A stretch of 64,000 nucleotides of DNA from an uncultured Bacteroidales bacterium (GCA_944325505.1 CALVAJ010000002.1:62001-126000); one strand, 5' to 3'. Numbered from the stretch's first letter, positions 26,138 through 36,554 are shown. Notes: a model not told the origin generated them from the letters alone. A program made the numbers and translations.

Positions 26138-27145
26138 TTATACGTTCTTTTTCTTTGGTTCAATATTATACTTGGTTACATCCATTCCGAATGAGAGCTT
26201 CATCTTCTCTACCAGCTGGTCTATCTCATTGAGAGACTTGCGTCCGAAGTTCCTGAACTTCATGAGCTCTGTCCTTGAGTATGAAACCAGATCAGCGAAT
26301 GTATCGATATCTGCAGCCTTCAGACAGTTGTAGGCCCTTACAGAAAGCCCCATGTCCGACAGCTTGGTCAGAAGCAGATGCCTCATGCGGAGTGACTCTT
26401 CGTCAAGTTCCTTAGACTCCGACTCGACTGCACTCTCCAGAGAAATCTTCTTCTCGTCGGTAAACAGTCTGAAGTGGTAGATAAGGATATTGGCAGCTTC
26501 CTGAAGCGCGAGCTTAGGAGAAATCGACCCGTCGGTCACGATTTCGAGAGTCAGTTTCTCATAGTCGGTCTTCTGCTCCACACGCCAGTCTTCCGTAGTC
26601 CAGTTGACGTTCTTGATAGGAGTGTAGATTGCGTCCACCGGAATGGTTCCGATAGGCGTATTCTCATCCCTCATCTCGTCAGCAGGGACAAAACCGCGTC
26701 CCTTGTTTACCGAGATGGACATCTCCAGTTTTACAGAAGGCTCCAGCGAGCAGATATGCTGCTGCGGATTCAACACCGTGAAAGAAGACAATCCTTTGGA
26801 AATATCCTCCGCGGTAAACTCCTGCTGACCGCTGATAACGATGTTTGCCACCTCAGAGTCCACAGTCTCCACCATTCTCTTGAATCTTACCTGCTTGAGG
26901 TTAAGGATGATGTCCTGCATACCCTCGATCACGCCCGGGATTGTAGCGAACTCCTGGTCCACGCCGGAAATCCTGATCGAATTGATAGCAAAACCTTCCA
27001 GAGAAGACAACAATATCCTGCGAAGGGCATTACCTATAGTCTGGGCGTAGCCAGGCTCCAAAGGCCTGAACTCGAAACGTCCGACGGTATCGGTCCCCTC
27101 GAGCATTATCACCTTGTCCGGTTTCTGAAATGCTAAGATTGCCAT
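26138..27145 (-). CDS. rpoA: DNA-directed RNA polymerase alpha subunit
   Basis: The 335-residue subunit has the N-terminal assembly domain ([28 protein letters not shown]) and the C-terminal domain ([27 protein letters not shown]) joined by an acidic linker. Length is normal. It scaffolds RNA polymerase and contacts upstream promoter DNA. Placed between rpsD and rplQ as in other bacteria. Confidence 0.98.
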   Translation of the reverse strand: MAILAFQKPDKVIMLEGTDTVGRFEFRPLEPGYAQTIGNALRRILLSSLEGFAINSIRISGVDQEFATIPGVIEGMQDIILNLKQVRFKRMVETVDSEVANIVISGQQEFTAEDISKGLSSFTVLNPQQHICSLEPSVKLEMSISVNKGRGFVPADEMRDENTPIGTIPVDAIYTPIKNVNWTTEDWRVEQKTDYEKLTLEIVTDGSISPKLALQEAANILIYHFRLFTDEKKISLESAVESESKELDEESLRMRHLLLTKLSDMGLSVRAYNCLKAADIDTFADLVSYSRTELMKFRNFGRKSLNEIDQLVEKMKLSFGMDVTKYNIEPKKKNV

Positions 27146-27170
27146 ATTATTCCTTTTTTGGTGTTAATTA

Positions 27171-27773
27171 CTACTTGGAGTACAACTCGACGATAAGCTG
27201 CTCGGTAATGTTCTCAGGAATTTCAGTCCTTACCGGATAGTTGAGGTATTTTCCTGTGAGTTCCTTCGCATCGAATTCAAGCCAAGAGTACCTTGAGGCG
27301 GACGCTACGCTGCTCTGAATGACTTCAAGGCTCTTTGACCTTTCCCTTACGGCTACCACATCGCCGGGTTTCACCAGAGCGGAAGGCACATTGCAGACCT
27401 CTCCGTTAAGGGTAATGTGGCAGTGTGTCACGAGCTGTCTTGCAGCGGCACGCGTAGGTGCTATGCCGAGACGGTAGACGATATTGTCAAGACGTGACTC
27501 AAGAAGCTGGATAAGGTTCTCGCCTTTCTGTCCCTTCATGCGGGAAGCCTTCTCGTAAAGATTGCGGAACTGCCTCTCGAGCAGGCCATAAGTATATTTA
27601 ACCTTCTGTTTCTCCCTCAGCTGAACACCGTACTCAGACAGTTTCTTGCGCTTGCGGGCCAGACCATGCTGTCCCGGAGGGTAGTTCCTCTTTTCGAAAT
27701 CCTTGTCCGTTCCGAAAATAGGCTCGCCGAATCTACGTGCGATTTTGGTTTTTGGTCCAGTATATCTTGCCAT
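27171..27773 (-). CDS. rpsD: 30S ribosomal protein S4
   Basis: The 200-residue protein has the S4 RNA-binding domain ([26 protein letters not shown]) and the typical start [19 protein letters not shown]. It nucleates 30S assembly on 16S rRNA. It lies 28 bases after rpsK and 25 bases before rpoA. Confidence 0.97.
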   Translation of the reverse strand: MARYTGPKTKIARRFGEPIFGTDKDFEKRNYPPGQHGLARKRKKLSEYGVQLREKQKVKYTYGLLERQFRNLYEKASRMKGQKGENLIQLLESRLDNIVYRLGIAPTRAAARQLVTHCHITLNGEVCNVPSALVKPGDVVAVRERSKSLEVIQSSVASASRYSWLEFDAKELTGKYLNYPVRTEIPENITEQLIVELYSK

Positions 27774-27800
27774 AGTAATTTTCCTTTATACAGTTAAAAA

Positions 27801-28193
27801 TTAAACTTTACGACGGCCTTTTGGTCTACAGCCATTGTGTGGCATTGGAGTTACATCAATGATCTCTGTGACTTCGATACCTGCACCATGTATGGTTCTG
27901 ATGGCAGACTCACGTCCTGCACCAGGCCCTTTCACATAAGCTTTCACCTTACGCAGACCGAGGTCATATGCAGTCTTCGCAGCATCTGCCGCTGCCACCT
28001 GAGCCGCATACGGAGTATTCTTCTTGGAACCTCTGAAGCCGCTCTTTCCGGCTGAAGACCAGCTGATAACCTGTCCGATACTGTTTGTAAGGGAAATTAT
28101 CACGTTGTTGAAGGTCGATGAAATATGGGCCTCGCCATAAGCGTCAACCTTTACAACTCTTTTCTTGTTTGCTGTTGTCGTTTTCTTTGCCAT
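27801..28193 (-). CDS. rpsK: 30S ribosomal protein S11
   Basis: 130 residues, with the conserved block [20 protein letters not shown] and the C-terminal [15 protein letters not shown]. It forms part of the platform near the mRNA exit. A Lys/Thr-rich start ([12 protein letters not shown]) resembles the one of L5 in the same operon. Confidence 0.97.
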   Translation of the reverse strand: MAKKTTTANKKRVVKVDAYGEAHISSTFNNVIISLTNSIGQVISWSSAGKSGFRGSKKNTPYAAQVAAADAAKTAYDLGLRKVKAYVKGPGAGRESAIRTIHGAGIEVTEIIDVTPMPHNGCRPKGRRKV

Positions 28194-28206
28194 AATTCAT
28201 CTCCCG

Positions 28207-28584
28207 TTATTTGGTTGCTTTCTTCTTGTTTGCAACGGTTTTCTTCTTACCCTTTCTTGTACGGGCGTTGTTCTTGGTGCTCTGACCGCGGACAGGGAGT
28301 CCGAGACGGTGACGGATTCCTCTGTAGCATCCGATATCCATCAGACGCTTGATGTTCATCTGGACTGCAGAACGGAGCTCACCTTCGATCTTGTACTCAT
28401 GGGCAATCACGTTACGGATGCCTGCGATCTGCTCGTCGTTCCAGTCTCCGACCTTTGTGTCAAAATCGATACCCAGCTGGGAGAGGATCTTCCTCGCAGA
28501 GCTGCGACCGATACCGAAGATATAGGTAAGGCCTATCTCTCCTCTTTTGTTGTTAGGTAAATCAACACCGGCTATTCTTGCCAT
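28207..28584 (-). CDS. rpsM: 30S ribosomal protein S13
   Basis: 125 residues with [21 protein letters not shown] and [20 protein letters not shown] followed by a basic tail. S13 contacts the 50S subunit and the P-site tRNA. It follows rpmJ by 37 bases. Confidence 0.97.
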   Translation of the reverse strand: MARIAGVDLPNNKRGEIGLTYIFGIGRSSARKILSQLGIDFDTKVGDWNDEQIAGIRNVIAHEYKIEGELRSAVQMNIKRLMDIGCYRGIRHRLGLPVRGQSTKNNARTRKGKKKTVANKKKATK

Positions 28585-28621
28585 AATCTATCTTTACTTT
28601 ATTTGTTATACAACTGAAAAA

Positions 28622-28738
28622 TTATCCCTGGCGCATCTTGAATTTAGGATTCTTCTTGCAGATCACATAAAGGCGTCCTTTACGTTTTACGATCTTGCAG
28701 TCTTCGCTGCGCTTCTTGATGGATGCTTTTACTTTCAT
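28622..28738 (-). CDS. rpmJ: 50S ribosomal protein L36
   Basis: A 38-residue [23 protein letters not shown] at the start, ending NPKFKMRQG. It retains only two of the usual zinc ligands in the C-type pattern (Cys in EDCK and VICKK). Located between infA and rpsM as usual. Confidence 0.95.
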   Translation of the reverse strand: MKVKASIKKRSEDCKIVKRKGRLYVICKKNPKFKMRQG

Positions 28739-28750
28739 TATCGTAAGTTT

Positions 28751-28969
28751 TTATTTGTATCTGAAAGAAATTCTTCCTTTCGTTAAATCATAAGGTGACA
28801 TTTCCACCTTCACCCTGTCCCCAGGAAGTATTTTGATATAATTCATTCTCATCTTTCCGGAGATATGGGCAATGATGACATGGCCGTTCTCCAACTCTAC
28901 CTTGAACATCGCGTTCGGAAGAGTCTCAGTAATGACTCCTTCAAGTTCTATTGCTGACTGTTTTGGCAT
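28751..28969 (-). CDS. infA: Translation initiation factor IF-1
   Basis: 72 residues, a single S1/OB domain ([35 protein letters not shown]) that blocks the A site during initiation. Twelve bases follow between map and infA, so they are co-transcribed. Confidence 0.97.
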   Translation of the reverse strand: MPKQSAIELEGVITETLPNAMFKVELENGHVIIAHISGKMRMNYIKILPGDRVKVEMSPYDLTKGRISFRYK

Positions 28970-28981
28970 GTAGACCTCACT

Positions 28982-29755
28982 TTAAAATTTAACGTTATTT
29001 TCAATGTATTCAAAGGTTGACAACTGCTGTGCCCGGCCTTTTCTGACAACAACCGTAAGTTCGAAGTGCGCTGAATTCCTGCGGTCCGCCGTGTGTACTT
29101 CCCAACCATTTTCAGCCAAGTACACGCCGCGGGTCCCGGCATTGATCATCGGTTCGATACAGATAGTCATCCCGTCGGTAAGTTTTGCGCCGTGACCCTG
29201 TCTCCCGTAATTCGGGACTCCGGGGTTCTCGTGCATGCGCTTTCCGATTCCGTGTCCTTCAAGTTCGCGGACAACGGAGAACCCGAATGACTCGGCATAC
29301 GATTGCACCGCGTGTCCTATGTCGCCGACCCTGTTGCCGTCTACAGCTGCTGCAATACCCCTGTAAAGGGATTCCTTCGTGACATCCAGAAGCCTGCGGG
29401 TTTCGGCATCCACTTCCCCTACCGGGAAAGTGTACGCCGAGTCACCGTTATAGCCTTTGTATAATGTCCCGCAGTCAACGGAAACGATATCGCCTTCCTT
29501 GAGCACGTAGTCCGAAGGAAATCCGTGTACGACGGTATCGTTCACCGAGATGCAGAGAGCTGCAGGAAAGCCGTCATAACCCAGGAAGCTCGGGATAGCT
29601 CCGTTGTCACGGATAAAGGTCTCGGCCACCCTATTCAACTCGAGAGTTGTCACACCAGGGGCAACCACCTTACCGACCTCCGCCAATGTCTTCGATACGA
29701 GAATGGCATTCTCGCGCATCAGCTCTATCTCTTCTTCTGTTTTCGGCTTTACCAT
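28982..29755 (-). CDS. map: Methionine aminopeptidase, type I
   Basis: The start at ATG 29755 (MVKPKTEEEIEL) is chosen because GGAGG lies seven bases before it; the frame extends four codons to a TTG inside that ribosome-binding site. The 257 residues show the pita-bread fold with metal ligands in SVDCGT and NGDSAYT (two Asp), HGIGKRMHE, CIEPM and the late Glu in SAHFELT. It removes the initiator Met from new proteins. Located between secY and infA, the common Gram-negative Bacteroidota order. Confidence 0.96.
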   Translation of the reverse strand: MVKPKTEEEIELMRENAILVSKTLAEVGKVVAPGVTTLELNRVAETFIRDNGAIPSFLGYDGFPAALCISVNDTVVHGFPSDYVLKEGDIVSVDCGTLYKGYNGDSAYTFPVGEVDAETRRLLDVTKESLYRGIAAAVDGNRVGDIGHAVQSYAESFGFSVVRELEGHGIGKRMHENPGVPNYGRQGHGAKLTDGMTICIEPMINAGTRGVYLAENGWEVHTADRRNSAHFELTVVVRKGRAQQLSTFEYIENNVKF

Positions 29756-29778
29756 TTTTACCTCCAAATAAATCGAAA

Positions 29779-31119
29779 TTACATTCCGGAACGTCCTTTC
29801 AGGCGACCGGTCTTCATCAGTCCGTCATAGTGACGCATCAGCAGATGACTCTCTATCTGCTGGAGAGTATCAAGCACCACTCCGACAAGGATCAGGAGGG
29901 AGGTTCCTCCGTAGAAGCTTGCGAACTGGTTGTTCACGCCAAGCAGCATTGCGAATGCAGGCAGAATGGCGATCAGGCCAAGGAAAATAGATCCTGGAAG
30001 AGTAACCCTCGACATGATGGAGTCGAGATACTCAACAGTCTTCTTTCCTGGTTTCACTCCCGGGATAAAGCCTCCGTTCTTCTTCATGTCCTCTGCCATC
30101 ATTGTAGGGTTTACAGTGACTGCAGTATAGAAGAATGTGAAAATCACGACGAAGAAGAAGAACACGAAGTTGTACCAGAATCCGGTGTAGTTGCTCATTG
30201 TTGCGGCAAATCCCCTGGTAGCCTCGAAATTGGAGAAAATCAGAGGGAAAAGCATGAGAGCCTGGGCGAAGATGATAGGCATCACACCGGCAGCATTGAT
30301 CTTCATAGGGATGTACTGACGGACTCCGCCATACTGCTTGTTGCCTACGACTCTCTTCGCATACTGTACGGGAACTTTCCTTACACCCTGTACAAGAGCG
30401 ATTGCAGCAACGAACACAAAGAAAAGGATTATCAGCTCGACCACCAGCATGAGCGGACCGCCTGCAGCCGTAGAGCTGACTTTCTCACCGACCTCGGCTA
30501 CCAGAGCATAAGGCAGGCGTGCGATGATACCGACCATGATGATAAGGGAGATACCGTTACCGATACCACGGTCTGTGATACGCTCTCCGAGCCACATCAC
30601 GAACATTGTTCCGCCGATAAGGATCACTGTGGAAACAAGGTTGAACATGAATGAGCTCCATCCGAGCCTGTAGATGGCGATGAACGCCTCTTCAGGAATC
30701 TGGTTGTGCAGGGCAGCCATATAGGCAGGCCCCTGGATGCACAGGATGACGATGGTGAGATATCTTGTAAGCTGGTTCATCTTCCGGCGGCCGCTCTCAC
30801 CCTCCATCTGGAGTTTCTTGAAGTAAGGGACGAACACGCCCAGAAGCTGGATTACAATCGATGCCGAGATATAAGGCATCACTCCCAGAGCAAAGATAGA
30901 AGCGTTACCGAACGCTCCACCGGAGAACATGTTCAGCAGGCCGACAAGACCTTCCTGGGAAAAATCCTGCATGTTCGCTATCATGGTAGAGTCTATGCCC
31001 GGGAGCACAATGAAACTTCCGAGACGGTACACGAGCAGCAGGAGGAGGGTGTACCCGATCCTCTTGCGCAGCTCTTCTATCTTGAAGATGTTCTTGATAG
31101 TCTGGATTAGTCTCTTCAT
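29779..31119 (-). CDS. secY: Protein translocase subunit SecY
   Basis: 446 residues with ten predicted membrane helices. The first carries RIGYTLLLLLVYRLGSFIVLPGID with the plug-region MLNMFSGGAFGNASIFALGVMPYISASI, and the cytoplasmic loop has KRVVGNKQYGG and VNPTMMAEDMKKNGGFIPG. SecY is the channel of the Sec pathway in the inner membrane. It starts three bases after rplO ends. Confidence 0.98.
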   Translation of the reverse strand: MKRLIQTIKNIFKIEELRKRIGYTLLLLLVYRLGSFIVLPGIDSTMIANMQDFSQEGLVGLLNMFSGGAFGNASIFALGVMPYISASIVIQLLGVFVPYFKKLQMEGESGRRKMNQLTRYLTIVILCIQGPAYMAALHNQIPEEAFIAIYRLGWSSFMFNLVSTVILIGGTMFVMWLGERITDRGIGNGISLIIMVGIIARLPYALVAEVGEKVSSTAAGGPLMLVVELIILFFVFVAAIALVQGVRKVPVQYAKRVVGNKQYGGVRQYIPMKINAAGVMPIIFAQALMLFPLIFSNFEATRGFAATMSNYTGFWYNFVFFFFVVIFTFFYTAVTVNPTMMAEDMKKNGGFIPGVKPGKKTVEYLDSIMSRVTLPGSIFLGLIAILPAFAMLLGVNNQFASFYGGTSLLILVGVVLDTLQQIESHLLMRHYDGLMKTGRLKGRSGM

Positions 31120-31121
31120 CT

Positions 31122-31571
31122 CTATTCGATTACGGTTACTTTGCCACCGGCAGCCTCGATCTTAGCAACAGCTGATTTGGAAAATGCATTTGCAGATACC
31201 TCGAGCTTTGCGGTAAGTTCCCCGTTGCCGAGAATCTTCACGAGCTGGCTTTTTGAAAGATATCCTGCAGCCTTCAATGCCTCGATATCGATTACCGAAG
31301 TCCCGAGCTTCTCTGAGATAGCCTGGAGGACTGAAACATTGATACCTTTATATTCTACTCTGTTGCGATTCTTGAAGCCGAATTTAGGCAGGCGTCTCTG
31401 GATAGGCATCTGTCCGCCTTCAAATCCGATCTTGCGTGAATAACCGGAACGTGCCTGAGCTCCCTTGTGTCCGCGTGTAGATGTTCCACCGTGGCCAGAG
31501 CCCTCTCCGCGACCGATCCTCTTCACTCTTTTAGTTGAACCTTCAGCAGGTTTAAGTTCATGTAATTTCAT
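31122..31571 (-). CDS. rplO: 50S ribosomal protein L15
   Basis: 149 residues with MKLHELKPAEGSTKRVKRIGRG and the glycine/arginine-rich GSGHGGTSTRGHKGAQARSG. It is a late assembly protein of the 50S subunit. It follows rpmD by 16 bases. Confidence 0.97.
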   Translation of the reverse strand: MKLHELKPAEGSTKRVKRIGRGEGSGHGGTSTRGHKGAQARSGYSRKIGFEGGQMPIQRRLPKFGFKNRNRVEYKGINVSVLQAISEKLGTSVIDIEALKAAGYLSKSQLVKILGNGELTAKLEVSANAFSKSAVAKIEAAGGKVTVIE

Positions 31572-31587
31572 CTCTCGATCCTCCTGA

Positions 31588-31767
31588 TTAAATTTCCTCT
31601 ACTTTAACAAGGTGAAGAACCTTTTCCACCATGCCTTTTGACACCGGGTTCAGCTCCACCTCTACTGTCTGGTGCAGTCTGTGAATGCCGAGAGACTGAA
31701 GATTGGCAATCTGCCTCTTTGTCGCTCCATTCTTGCTCTTGATCTGGGTTATCCTAAGTTTTGCCAT
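31588..31767 (-). CDS. rpmD: 50S ribosomal protein L30
   Basis: A 59-residue ORF: MAKLRITQIKSKNGATKRQI at the start, LGIHRLHQTVEV in the middle, and a C-terminal helix KGMVEKVLHLVKVEEI. Size and position between rpsE and rplO match L30. Confidence 0.95.
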   Translation of the reverse strand: MAKLRITQIKSKNGATKRQIANLQSLGIHRLHQTVEVELNPVSKGMVEKVLHLVKVEEI

Positions 31768-31780
31768 TTCTTCTTCCTCC

Positions 31781-32299
31781 TTAACCGTTAAATACTCTGC
31801 TCATAGGAATACCGCGAAGTCCGGCAACAGTATAGGCGTCCCTCATCTCTACAAGGGCGGCTACAGTAGCTTTCACCAGATTGTGAGGGTTGGACGAACC
31901 TTTTGATTTTGCAAGCACGTTGTGCACGCCTACAGACTCGAAGACCGCACGCATTGCACCACCTGCCTTTACTCCTGTTCCAGGTGCAGCCGGTTTCATG
32001 AACACCCTTGCACCGCCGAACTTGGCTTCCTGCTCGTGAGGGATGGTCTTGTTGAGGATAGGAACCTTTACGAGGTTCTTCTTCGCATCCTCGATCCCCT
32101 TGGAGATTGCAGTAGTGACTTCGTTGGCTTTTCCAAGACCATAGCCTACAACGCCGTTCTCGTCACCGACTACAACAATGGCAGCAAAGCTGAAGTGACG
32201 ACCACCCTTAGTGACCTTTGTCACTCTCTGGATGGCTACAAGTCTGTCTTTCAGTTCAAGATCAGAAACTTTTACTCTTTTAACATTTGTATTTGCCAT
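31781..32299 (-). CDS. rpsE: 30S ribosomal protein S5
   Basis: 172 residues with the dsRNA-binding-like N domain ([25 protein letters not shown]) and the C domain ([28 protein letters not shown]). It supports translational fidelity. Thirteen bases separate it from rpmD. Confidence 0.97.
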   Translation of the reverse strand: MANTNVKRVKVSDLELKDRLVAIQRVTKVTKGGRHFSFAAIVVVGDENGVVGYGLGKANEVTTAISKGIEDAKKNLVKVPILNKTIPHEQEAKFGGARVFMKPAAPGTGVKAGGAMRAVFESVGVHNVLAKSKGSSNPHNLVKATVAALVEMRDAYTVAGLRGIPMSRVFNG

Positions 32300-32309
32300 A
32301 GTCTTATTT

Positions 32310-32672
32310 TTAGAAAATCAGGCCGCCTTCACGGGCAGCGTCTGCCAAACTTTTAACTCTTCCATGATAAAGGTAACCTCCGCGGTCGAAAGCGATGGTA
32401 GTGATACCTTTAGCGATAGCACGCTCTGCAATGGCCTTCCCGACGATAGCGGCAGCCTCGATTCCGGATTTTCCCTTGCATGCTGCTGCAAGTTCCTTGT
32501 CGTTTGAAGCTGCGGCAGCGAGCGTTACAGCCTTTACATCATCGATGACCTGAACGTAAATCTGCTTGTTGCTTCTGAAGACAACCATTCTCGGCCTTTC
32601 AGCTGTACCATTGACAACCTTGCGGATACGGTAGTGAATCCTTTTTCTTCTTTCAATTTTATTCAATGCCAT
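32310..32672 (-). CDS. rplR: 50S ribosomal protein L18
   Basis: 120 residues with the basic start [27 protein letters not shown] (shown in part by [10 protein letters not shown]) and the C-terminal [23 protein letters not shown]. It binds 5S rRNA with L5. Confidence 0.97.
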   Translation of the reverse strand: MALNKIERRKRIHYRIRKVVNGTAERPRMVVFRSNKQIYVQVIDDVKAVTLAAAASNDKELAAACKGKSGIEAAAIVGKAIAERAIAKGITTIAFDRGGYLYHGRVKSLADAAREGGLIF

Positions 32673-32688
32673 GATTTATCCTCCCGAT

Positions 32689-33249
32689 TTATTTAGCACC
32701 AGCTGACTTACCGGCCTTACGACGGAGCTGTTCTCCGACAAACTTGATACCTTTACCCTTGTATGGCTCAGGCTTGCGCAGCGAGCGTATCTTCGCAGCC
32801 ACCTGACCGATGAGCTGTTTGTCAGCACTCTTGAGCACCAGGATAGGGTTGGCTCCTTTCTTCACAGGCTCTGCTTCAGCGGAAACCTCTTTAGGAAGCA
32901 TGAGATGTATGTCATGAGAATATCCGAGGGAGAACTCGAGGATCTGGCCCTTGACATCTACACGGTAACCCACACCGACAAGCTCCTGCTTGATTGTGTA
33001 TCCTTCCGAAACGCCGACAACCATGTTGTGGACAAGGGCACGGTAGAGACCGTGCATGGAGCGGTGTCTCGGCTGGTCGGTCGGACGGGTCAACTTAACT
33101 TCATTTCCCTCTACGGTCACAGTGATATCCGGGTCAACCTTCTGACTCAGCTCGCCGAGAGGTCCTTTAACCTTTACTACGTTGCCAGGGAGGACCTCGA
33201 CGGTCACCTTGGCAGGAAGGTGTACAGGCAATTTACCAATTCTTGACAT
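32689..33249 (-). CDS. rplF: 50S ribosomal protein L6
   Basis: 186 residues, two repeated L6 domains; MSRIGKLPVHLPAKV at the start and VRSLRKPEPYKGKGI-like sequence (IRSLRKPEPYKGKGI) near the end with a short basic tail. It lies at the base of the L7/L12 stalk. Confidence 0.97.
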   Translation of the reverse strand: MSRIGKLPVHLPAKVTVEVLPGNVVKVKGPLGELSQKVDPDITVTVEGNEVKLTRPTDQPRHRSMHGLYRALVHNMVVGVSEGYTIKQELVGVGYRVDVKGQILEFSLGYSHDIHLMLPKEVSAEAEPVKKGANPILVLKSADKQLIGQVAAKIRSLRKPEPYKGKGIKFVGEQLRRKAGKSAGAK

Positions 33250-33267
33250 TATTCGTTTCCTTTAAGA

Positions 33268-33663
33268 TTAATATACATAACATATAACCTCACCACCCAC
33301 ATTGAGCGTCTTCGCCTCCTTGTCTGTGATGATGCCCTTCGATGTCGTGAGGACAGCTATTCCGAGTCCGTTCAGGACACGCGGCATGTGATCGACGTCG
33401 GTATACTTGCGCAGACCCGGTTTGGACACGCGGAATATCTTCTTGATAGCCGGAGTCTTGGTCTGAGGGTGATACTTGAGGGCGATCTTGATGGTGTTGA
33501 AAGGCTGGCCTTCAACGATCTTGTAGCTGAGGATGTATCCTTTGTCGCAAAGGATCTTTGTGATAGCCACCTTCATCTTTGAAGAAGGGATCTCGACAAT
33601 CTTCTTGCCCGCAAGATAAGCGTTGCGGATGCGTGTGAGATAATCTGCAATTGGATCAGTCAT
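33268..33663 (-). CDS. rpsH: 30S ribosomal protein S8
   Basis: 131 residues with MTDPIADYLTRIRNAYLAG and the C-terminal LTTSKGIITDKEA...GGEVICYVY. It binds the central domain of 16S rRNA. The 89-base gap to rpsN is the longest in this operon; it is AT-rich and shows no gene. Confidence 0.97.
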   Translation of the reverse strand: MTDPIADYLTRIRNAYLAGKKIVEIPSSKMKVAITKILCDKGYILSYKIVEGQPFNTIKIALKYHPQTKTPAIKKIFRVSKPGLRKYTDVDHMPRVLNGLGIAVLTTSKGIITDKEAKTLNVGGEVICYVY

Positions 33664-33752
33664 TTTTCGTTTGTTTTAACAGAAACCGGCGTAGATCTCG
33701 TACGCCCGATATCCAAATTGAACTTAAATATTATAATGTGTGTTATATGCTA

Positions 33753-34022
33753 TTACCAGCTTGCTTTCTTTACACCCGGGATAAGTCCGTTGCTTGCCAT
33801 CTCGCGGAACTGGATACGGCTGATTCCGAAGAGTCTCATGTATCCCTTTGGACGTCCGGTGAGAGAGCAGCGGTTGTGAAGACGGCAAGGGCTTGAATTC
33901 TTAGGGAGCTTGTCAAGAGCCGCCCAGTCCCCGGCCTCTTTGAGGGCTTTCCTCTTCTCGGCGTATTTAGCAACTAATTTAGCGCGCTTTACTTCGCGGG
34001 CTTTCATTGATTCTTTTGCCAT
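33753..34022 (-). CDS. rpsN: 30S ribosomal protein S14
   Basis: 89 residues, the longer zinc-free form: the Cys pairs of the short S14 type are replaced and [21 protein letters not shown] is followed by [18 protein letters not shown]. Placed between rplE and rpsH as expected. Confidence 0.97.
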   Translation of the reverse strand: MAKESMKAREVKRAKLVAKYAEKRKALKEAGDWAALDKLPKNSSPCRLHNRCSLTGRPKGYMRLFGISRIQFREMASNGLIPGVKKASW

Positions 34023-34033
34023 TTTCCTGTGAT

Positions 34034-34633
34034 TTAGTTGTTATGTTTCTTGAAAGGCAGACCGAATTCACGAAGAAGGGCGTAAGCCTCTTCATCTGTA
34101 CCCGCTGTCGTAACGAATGTTATCTCCATACCGAGGATCTTGGTGATCTTGTCGATGTCGATTTCAGGGAAAATGATCTGCTCTTTGATACCGAGGGTGT
34201 AGTTTCCTTTCCCGTCGAGTTTCTCGGAGATACCGTTGAAGTCCCTGATGCGAGGAAGAGAGATGCGGATGAGCCTCTCGAGGAACTCGTACATCCTTGT
34301 TCCGCGAAGAGTGACCTTCACTCCGATAGGCATGCCCTTACGGAGCTTGAAGTTGGAAATATCCTTCCTTGAAGTAGTGGCAACCGCCTTCTGGCCTGTA
34401 ATGGCAGTCAGCTCCTGCTGAGCCACCTCGACGAGCTTCTTGTCAGCCGTCGCATCGCCGATACCCTGGTTGATAGTGATCTTCACAAGTCTCGGGACCT
34501 GCATCACAGTAGAATACGAGAACTCCTTTACAAGCTTTGGAACAATCTCTTCCCTGTATACTTTCTTAAGAGCAGGCACATACCCTGTAGGAAGAGCAGG
34601 CTGCGTCGCTGCTGTAGTAGTCTTCTTTGCCAT
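34034..34633 (-). CDS. rplE: 50S ribosomal protein L5
   Basis: 199 residues; a Lys/Thr/Ala-rich extension ([17 protein letters not shown]) precedes the usual start [13 protein letters not shown]. The conserved [21 protein letters not shown] region and the LPRIRDFNG motif are present. It binds 5S rRNA. Its ATG overlaps the rplX stop by one base (TAATG). Confidence 0.97.
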   Translation of the reverse strand: MAKKTTTAATQPALPTGYVPALKKVYREEIVPKLVKEFSYSTVMQVPRLVKITINQGIGDATADKKLVEVAQQELTAITGQKAVATTSRKDISNFKLRKGMPIGVKVTLRGTRMYEFLERLIRISLPRIRDFNGISEKLDGKGNYTLGIKEQIIFPEIDIDKITKILGMEITFVTTAGTDEEAYALLREFGLPFKKHNN

Positions 34634-34950
34634 TATTTAATCTCCTCTCCAGATTTTTTAGCATAACGGATCTTCTTGCCATCCACGAACTTGTGTCCGA
34701 TTCTTGTAGGGCCGCCCTTTGACGGGTCCACAAGCTGGAGGTTTGAAACATGGATCCCAGCCTCTTGTTTAACAATACCGCCCTGAGGATGCTTAGGGCT
34801 TGGCTTCATGTGCTTGCTCACCATGTTGATTCCCTCAACGATGGCGCGGTCTTTATCAGTGATGATTTCAAGCACCTTACCGGTCTTTCCCTTATCGTTA
34901 CCGGCATTTACATATACGGTGTCACCTTTCTTTATATGGAACTTTTTCAT
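34633..34950 (-). CDS. rplX: 50S ribosomal protein L24
   Basis: 105 residues with a KOW motif ([20 protein letters not shown]) near the N-terminus and [14 protein letters not shown]. It initiates 50S assembly. Twelve bases follow from rplN. Confidence 0.97.
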   Translation of the reverse strand: MKKFHIKKGDTVYVNAGNDKGKTGKVLEIITDKDRAIVEGINMVSKHMKPSPKHPQGGIVKQEAGIHVSNLQLVDPSKGGPTRIGHKFVDGKKIRYAKKSGEEIK

Positions 34951-34962
34951 GATTTCTTAAAA

Positions 34963-35328
34963 TTAAAGGACCTCCGGTGCCAGTGAAACGATTTTCATAT
35001 AATTCTCGCGCAGCTCCCTTGCAACCGGGCCGAAGATACGTGTTCCACGGACTTCGCCGGCATTGTTCAGGAGAACGCATGCATTGTCATCGAAACGGAT
35101 ATAGGATCCGTCCGCCCTGCGGATTTCTTTCTTTGTGCGCACTACAACAGCCTTGGATACTGAGCCCTTCTTGGCATCACCACCAGGGATTGCGCTCTTG
35201 ACTGCTACGACAATCTTGTCGCCCACTCTCGCATAACGGCGGCGGGTACCACCCAGGACACGGATGCAAAGGACTTCCTTCGCTCCGCTGTTGTCTGCCA
35301 CCTGTAAACGTGTTTCCTGCTGTATCAT
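34963..35328 (-). CDS. rplN: 50S ribosomal protein L14
   Basis: 121 residues: [20 protein letters not shown] and [28 protein letters not shown] C-terminus ([11 protein letters not shown]). It contacts the 30S subunit and is the silencing-factor docking site. Three bases separate it from rpsQ. Confidence 0.98.
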   Translation of the reverse strand: MIQQETRLQVADNSGAKEVLCIRVLGGTRRRYARVGDKIVVAVKSAIPGGDAKKGSVSKAVVVRTKKEIRRADGSYIRFDDNACVLLNNAGEVRGTRIFGPVARELRENYMKIVSLAPEVL

Positions 35329-35331
35329 AGC

Positions 35332-35586
35332 TTATTTAACTTTTTCTACGATTTGTACTAATCTCCATCTCTTTGTCTTGCTCAAAGGACGGGTCTCCAT
35401 AATAAGGACTCTGTCGCCTTCGCTGCACTCGTTCTTCTCATCGTGAGCGACAAACTTCTTGGTCTTTTTAACGAATTTCCCGTAGATAGGGTGTTTTTCC
35501 TTCGTTGCGACTGCAACCACGATAGACTTGTCCATCTTGTTGCTGACCACTACGCCTATTCTTTCCTTACGAAGATTTCTTTCCAT
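35332..35586 (-). CDS. rpsQ: 30S ribosomal protein S17
   Basis: 84 residues with [21 protein letters not shown] and the C-terminal [21 protein letters not shown]. An early-assembly 16S-binding protein; twelve bases after rpmC. Confidence 0.97.
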   Translation of the reverse strand: MERNLRKERIGVVVSNKMDKSIVVAVATKEKHPIYGKFVKKTKKFVAHDEKNECSEGDRVLIMETRPLSKTKRWRLVQIVEKVK

Positions 35587-35598
35587 CGGATTCGAATT

Positions 35599-35793
35599 TT
35601 AGTTCTGTTTTTCTTTCTCTGCAAGGATAGTCATCATACGTGCGATGTCCTTTCTTGCTTTCCTGATCTTTGACGTATCTTCTAATGGAGAGATAGCGTG
35701 GTTTATCTTCATTGTATCGAGATTGGCTTTCTCGGCTTCGATACGCTCGCGCAGATCGCTGATTGACATTTCGCGTACTTCAGATGCTTTCAT
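35599..35793 (-). CDS. rpmC: 50S ribosomal protein L29
   Basis: 64 residues, an all-helical small protein (MKASEVREMSISDLRERIEA, ending ARMMTILAEKEKQN). It lies near the peptide exit tunnel. Seventeen bases after rplP. Confidence 0.95.
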   Translation of the reverse strand: MKASEVREMSISDLRERIEAEKANLDTMKINHAISPLEDTSKIRKARKDIARMMTILAEKEKQN

Positions 35794-35810
35794 TTCTTTT
35801 CTCCATTAAA

Positions 35811-36230
35811 TTATTCAACATAGTCTCTGCGCACCACGAACTTGGTGGTCACCGGAAGCTTCTGTGCCCCAAGACGGAGAGCCTCTTTTGCGATTTCCAT
35901 CGGAACGCCCTCTGCCTCGATAAGGATACGGCCCGGAGTAACAGGACAAACGAATCCCTCAGGATTACCTTTACCTTTACCCATACGCACTTCAGCAGGC
36001 TTCTTGGTATAAGGCTTGTCAGGGAAAATCCTGATCCAGATCTTACCCTCACGCTTCATGTAACGGACAACTGCCTGACGGGCGGCCTCGATCTGGCGGC
36101 CCGTAAGCCAACAATTTTCCAAGGTCTTGATACCGAAAGAACCGAAAGCGAGCTGGTTGCCCCTCTGGGCGAGCCCTTTCATGCGGCCTTTCTGCTGCCT
36201 TCTAAATTTTGTTTTCTTTGGTTGTAACAT
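35811..36230 (-). CDS. rplP: 50S ribosomal protein L16
   Basis: 139 residues: [39 protein letters not shown] and the [11 protein letters not shown] loop that reaches toward the peptidyl-transferase centre. In most bacteria it directly follows rpsC; here it is the first gene of its operon and the next upstream gene is an unrelated, divergent one. Its own promoter lies at 36323-36352. Confidence 0.97.
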   Translation of the reverse strand: MLQPKKTKFRRQQKGRMKGLAQRGNQLAFGSFGIKTLENCWLTGRQIEAARQAVVRYMKREGKIWIRIFPDKPYTKKPAEVRMGKGKGNPEGFVCPVTPGRILIEAEGVPMEIAKEALRLGAQKLPVTTKFVVRRDYVE

Positions 36231-36322
36231 TGTTCTATTACTTTAAATAAAATATTTTCCGTTTTCCCTTAAAACATTGAGTCTCAGCTGGTTGGGCGTA
36301 CTTATCCTCAAATAAGGGACTG

Positions 36323-36352
36323 CAAAGATAGTAAAAATATCTCAAATGCAAA
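36323..36352 (-). promoter_or_regulatory. Promoter of the rplP-rplQ ribosomal operon
   Basis: On the minus strand TTTG (36352-36349), an 18-base spacer and TATCTTTG (36330-36323) match the Bacteroidota consensus well. The predicted leader to rplP is about 85 bases and contains a small CTTAT/ATAAG stem-loop near its start. It explains how the operon is expressed although separated from rpsC. Confidence 0.75.
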
Positions 36353-36506
36353 TAAATTTTGAAAAAATTCCAAACTTTTCCGACCGACATTTTCGACAGT
36401 TAAATATTGCAGTTTCATTAAGTTACAAATGTTGTTCAAAAATAATTCCATCAGATTTCGACCGGAATCGGCAGGCATTCGGCACGGCGGCGGCACGGAA
36501 AGGGAT

Positions 36507-36536
36507 TTGCCTTTGCGAATAATTCATGTATTTTTG
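36507..36536 (+). promoter_or_regulatory. Promoter of the DUF4294 gene
   Basis: TTG (36507-36509), 19 bases, TATTTTTG (36529-36536) match the consensus, 18 bases before ATG 36555. Because it lies inside the longer open frame that begins at 36429, it supports the shorter start. Confidence 0.65.
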
Positions 36537-36554
36537 TCGGCTGAGGTTCAGAAT

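Noticed and set aside
36429..36554. N-terminal extension of the DUF4294 frame
   Set aside because: It contains the promoter at 36507-36536 and does not encode a signal peptide, so the shorter start is preferred.
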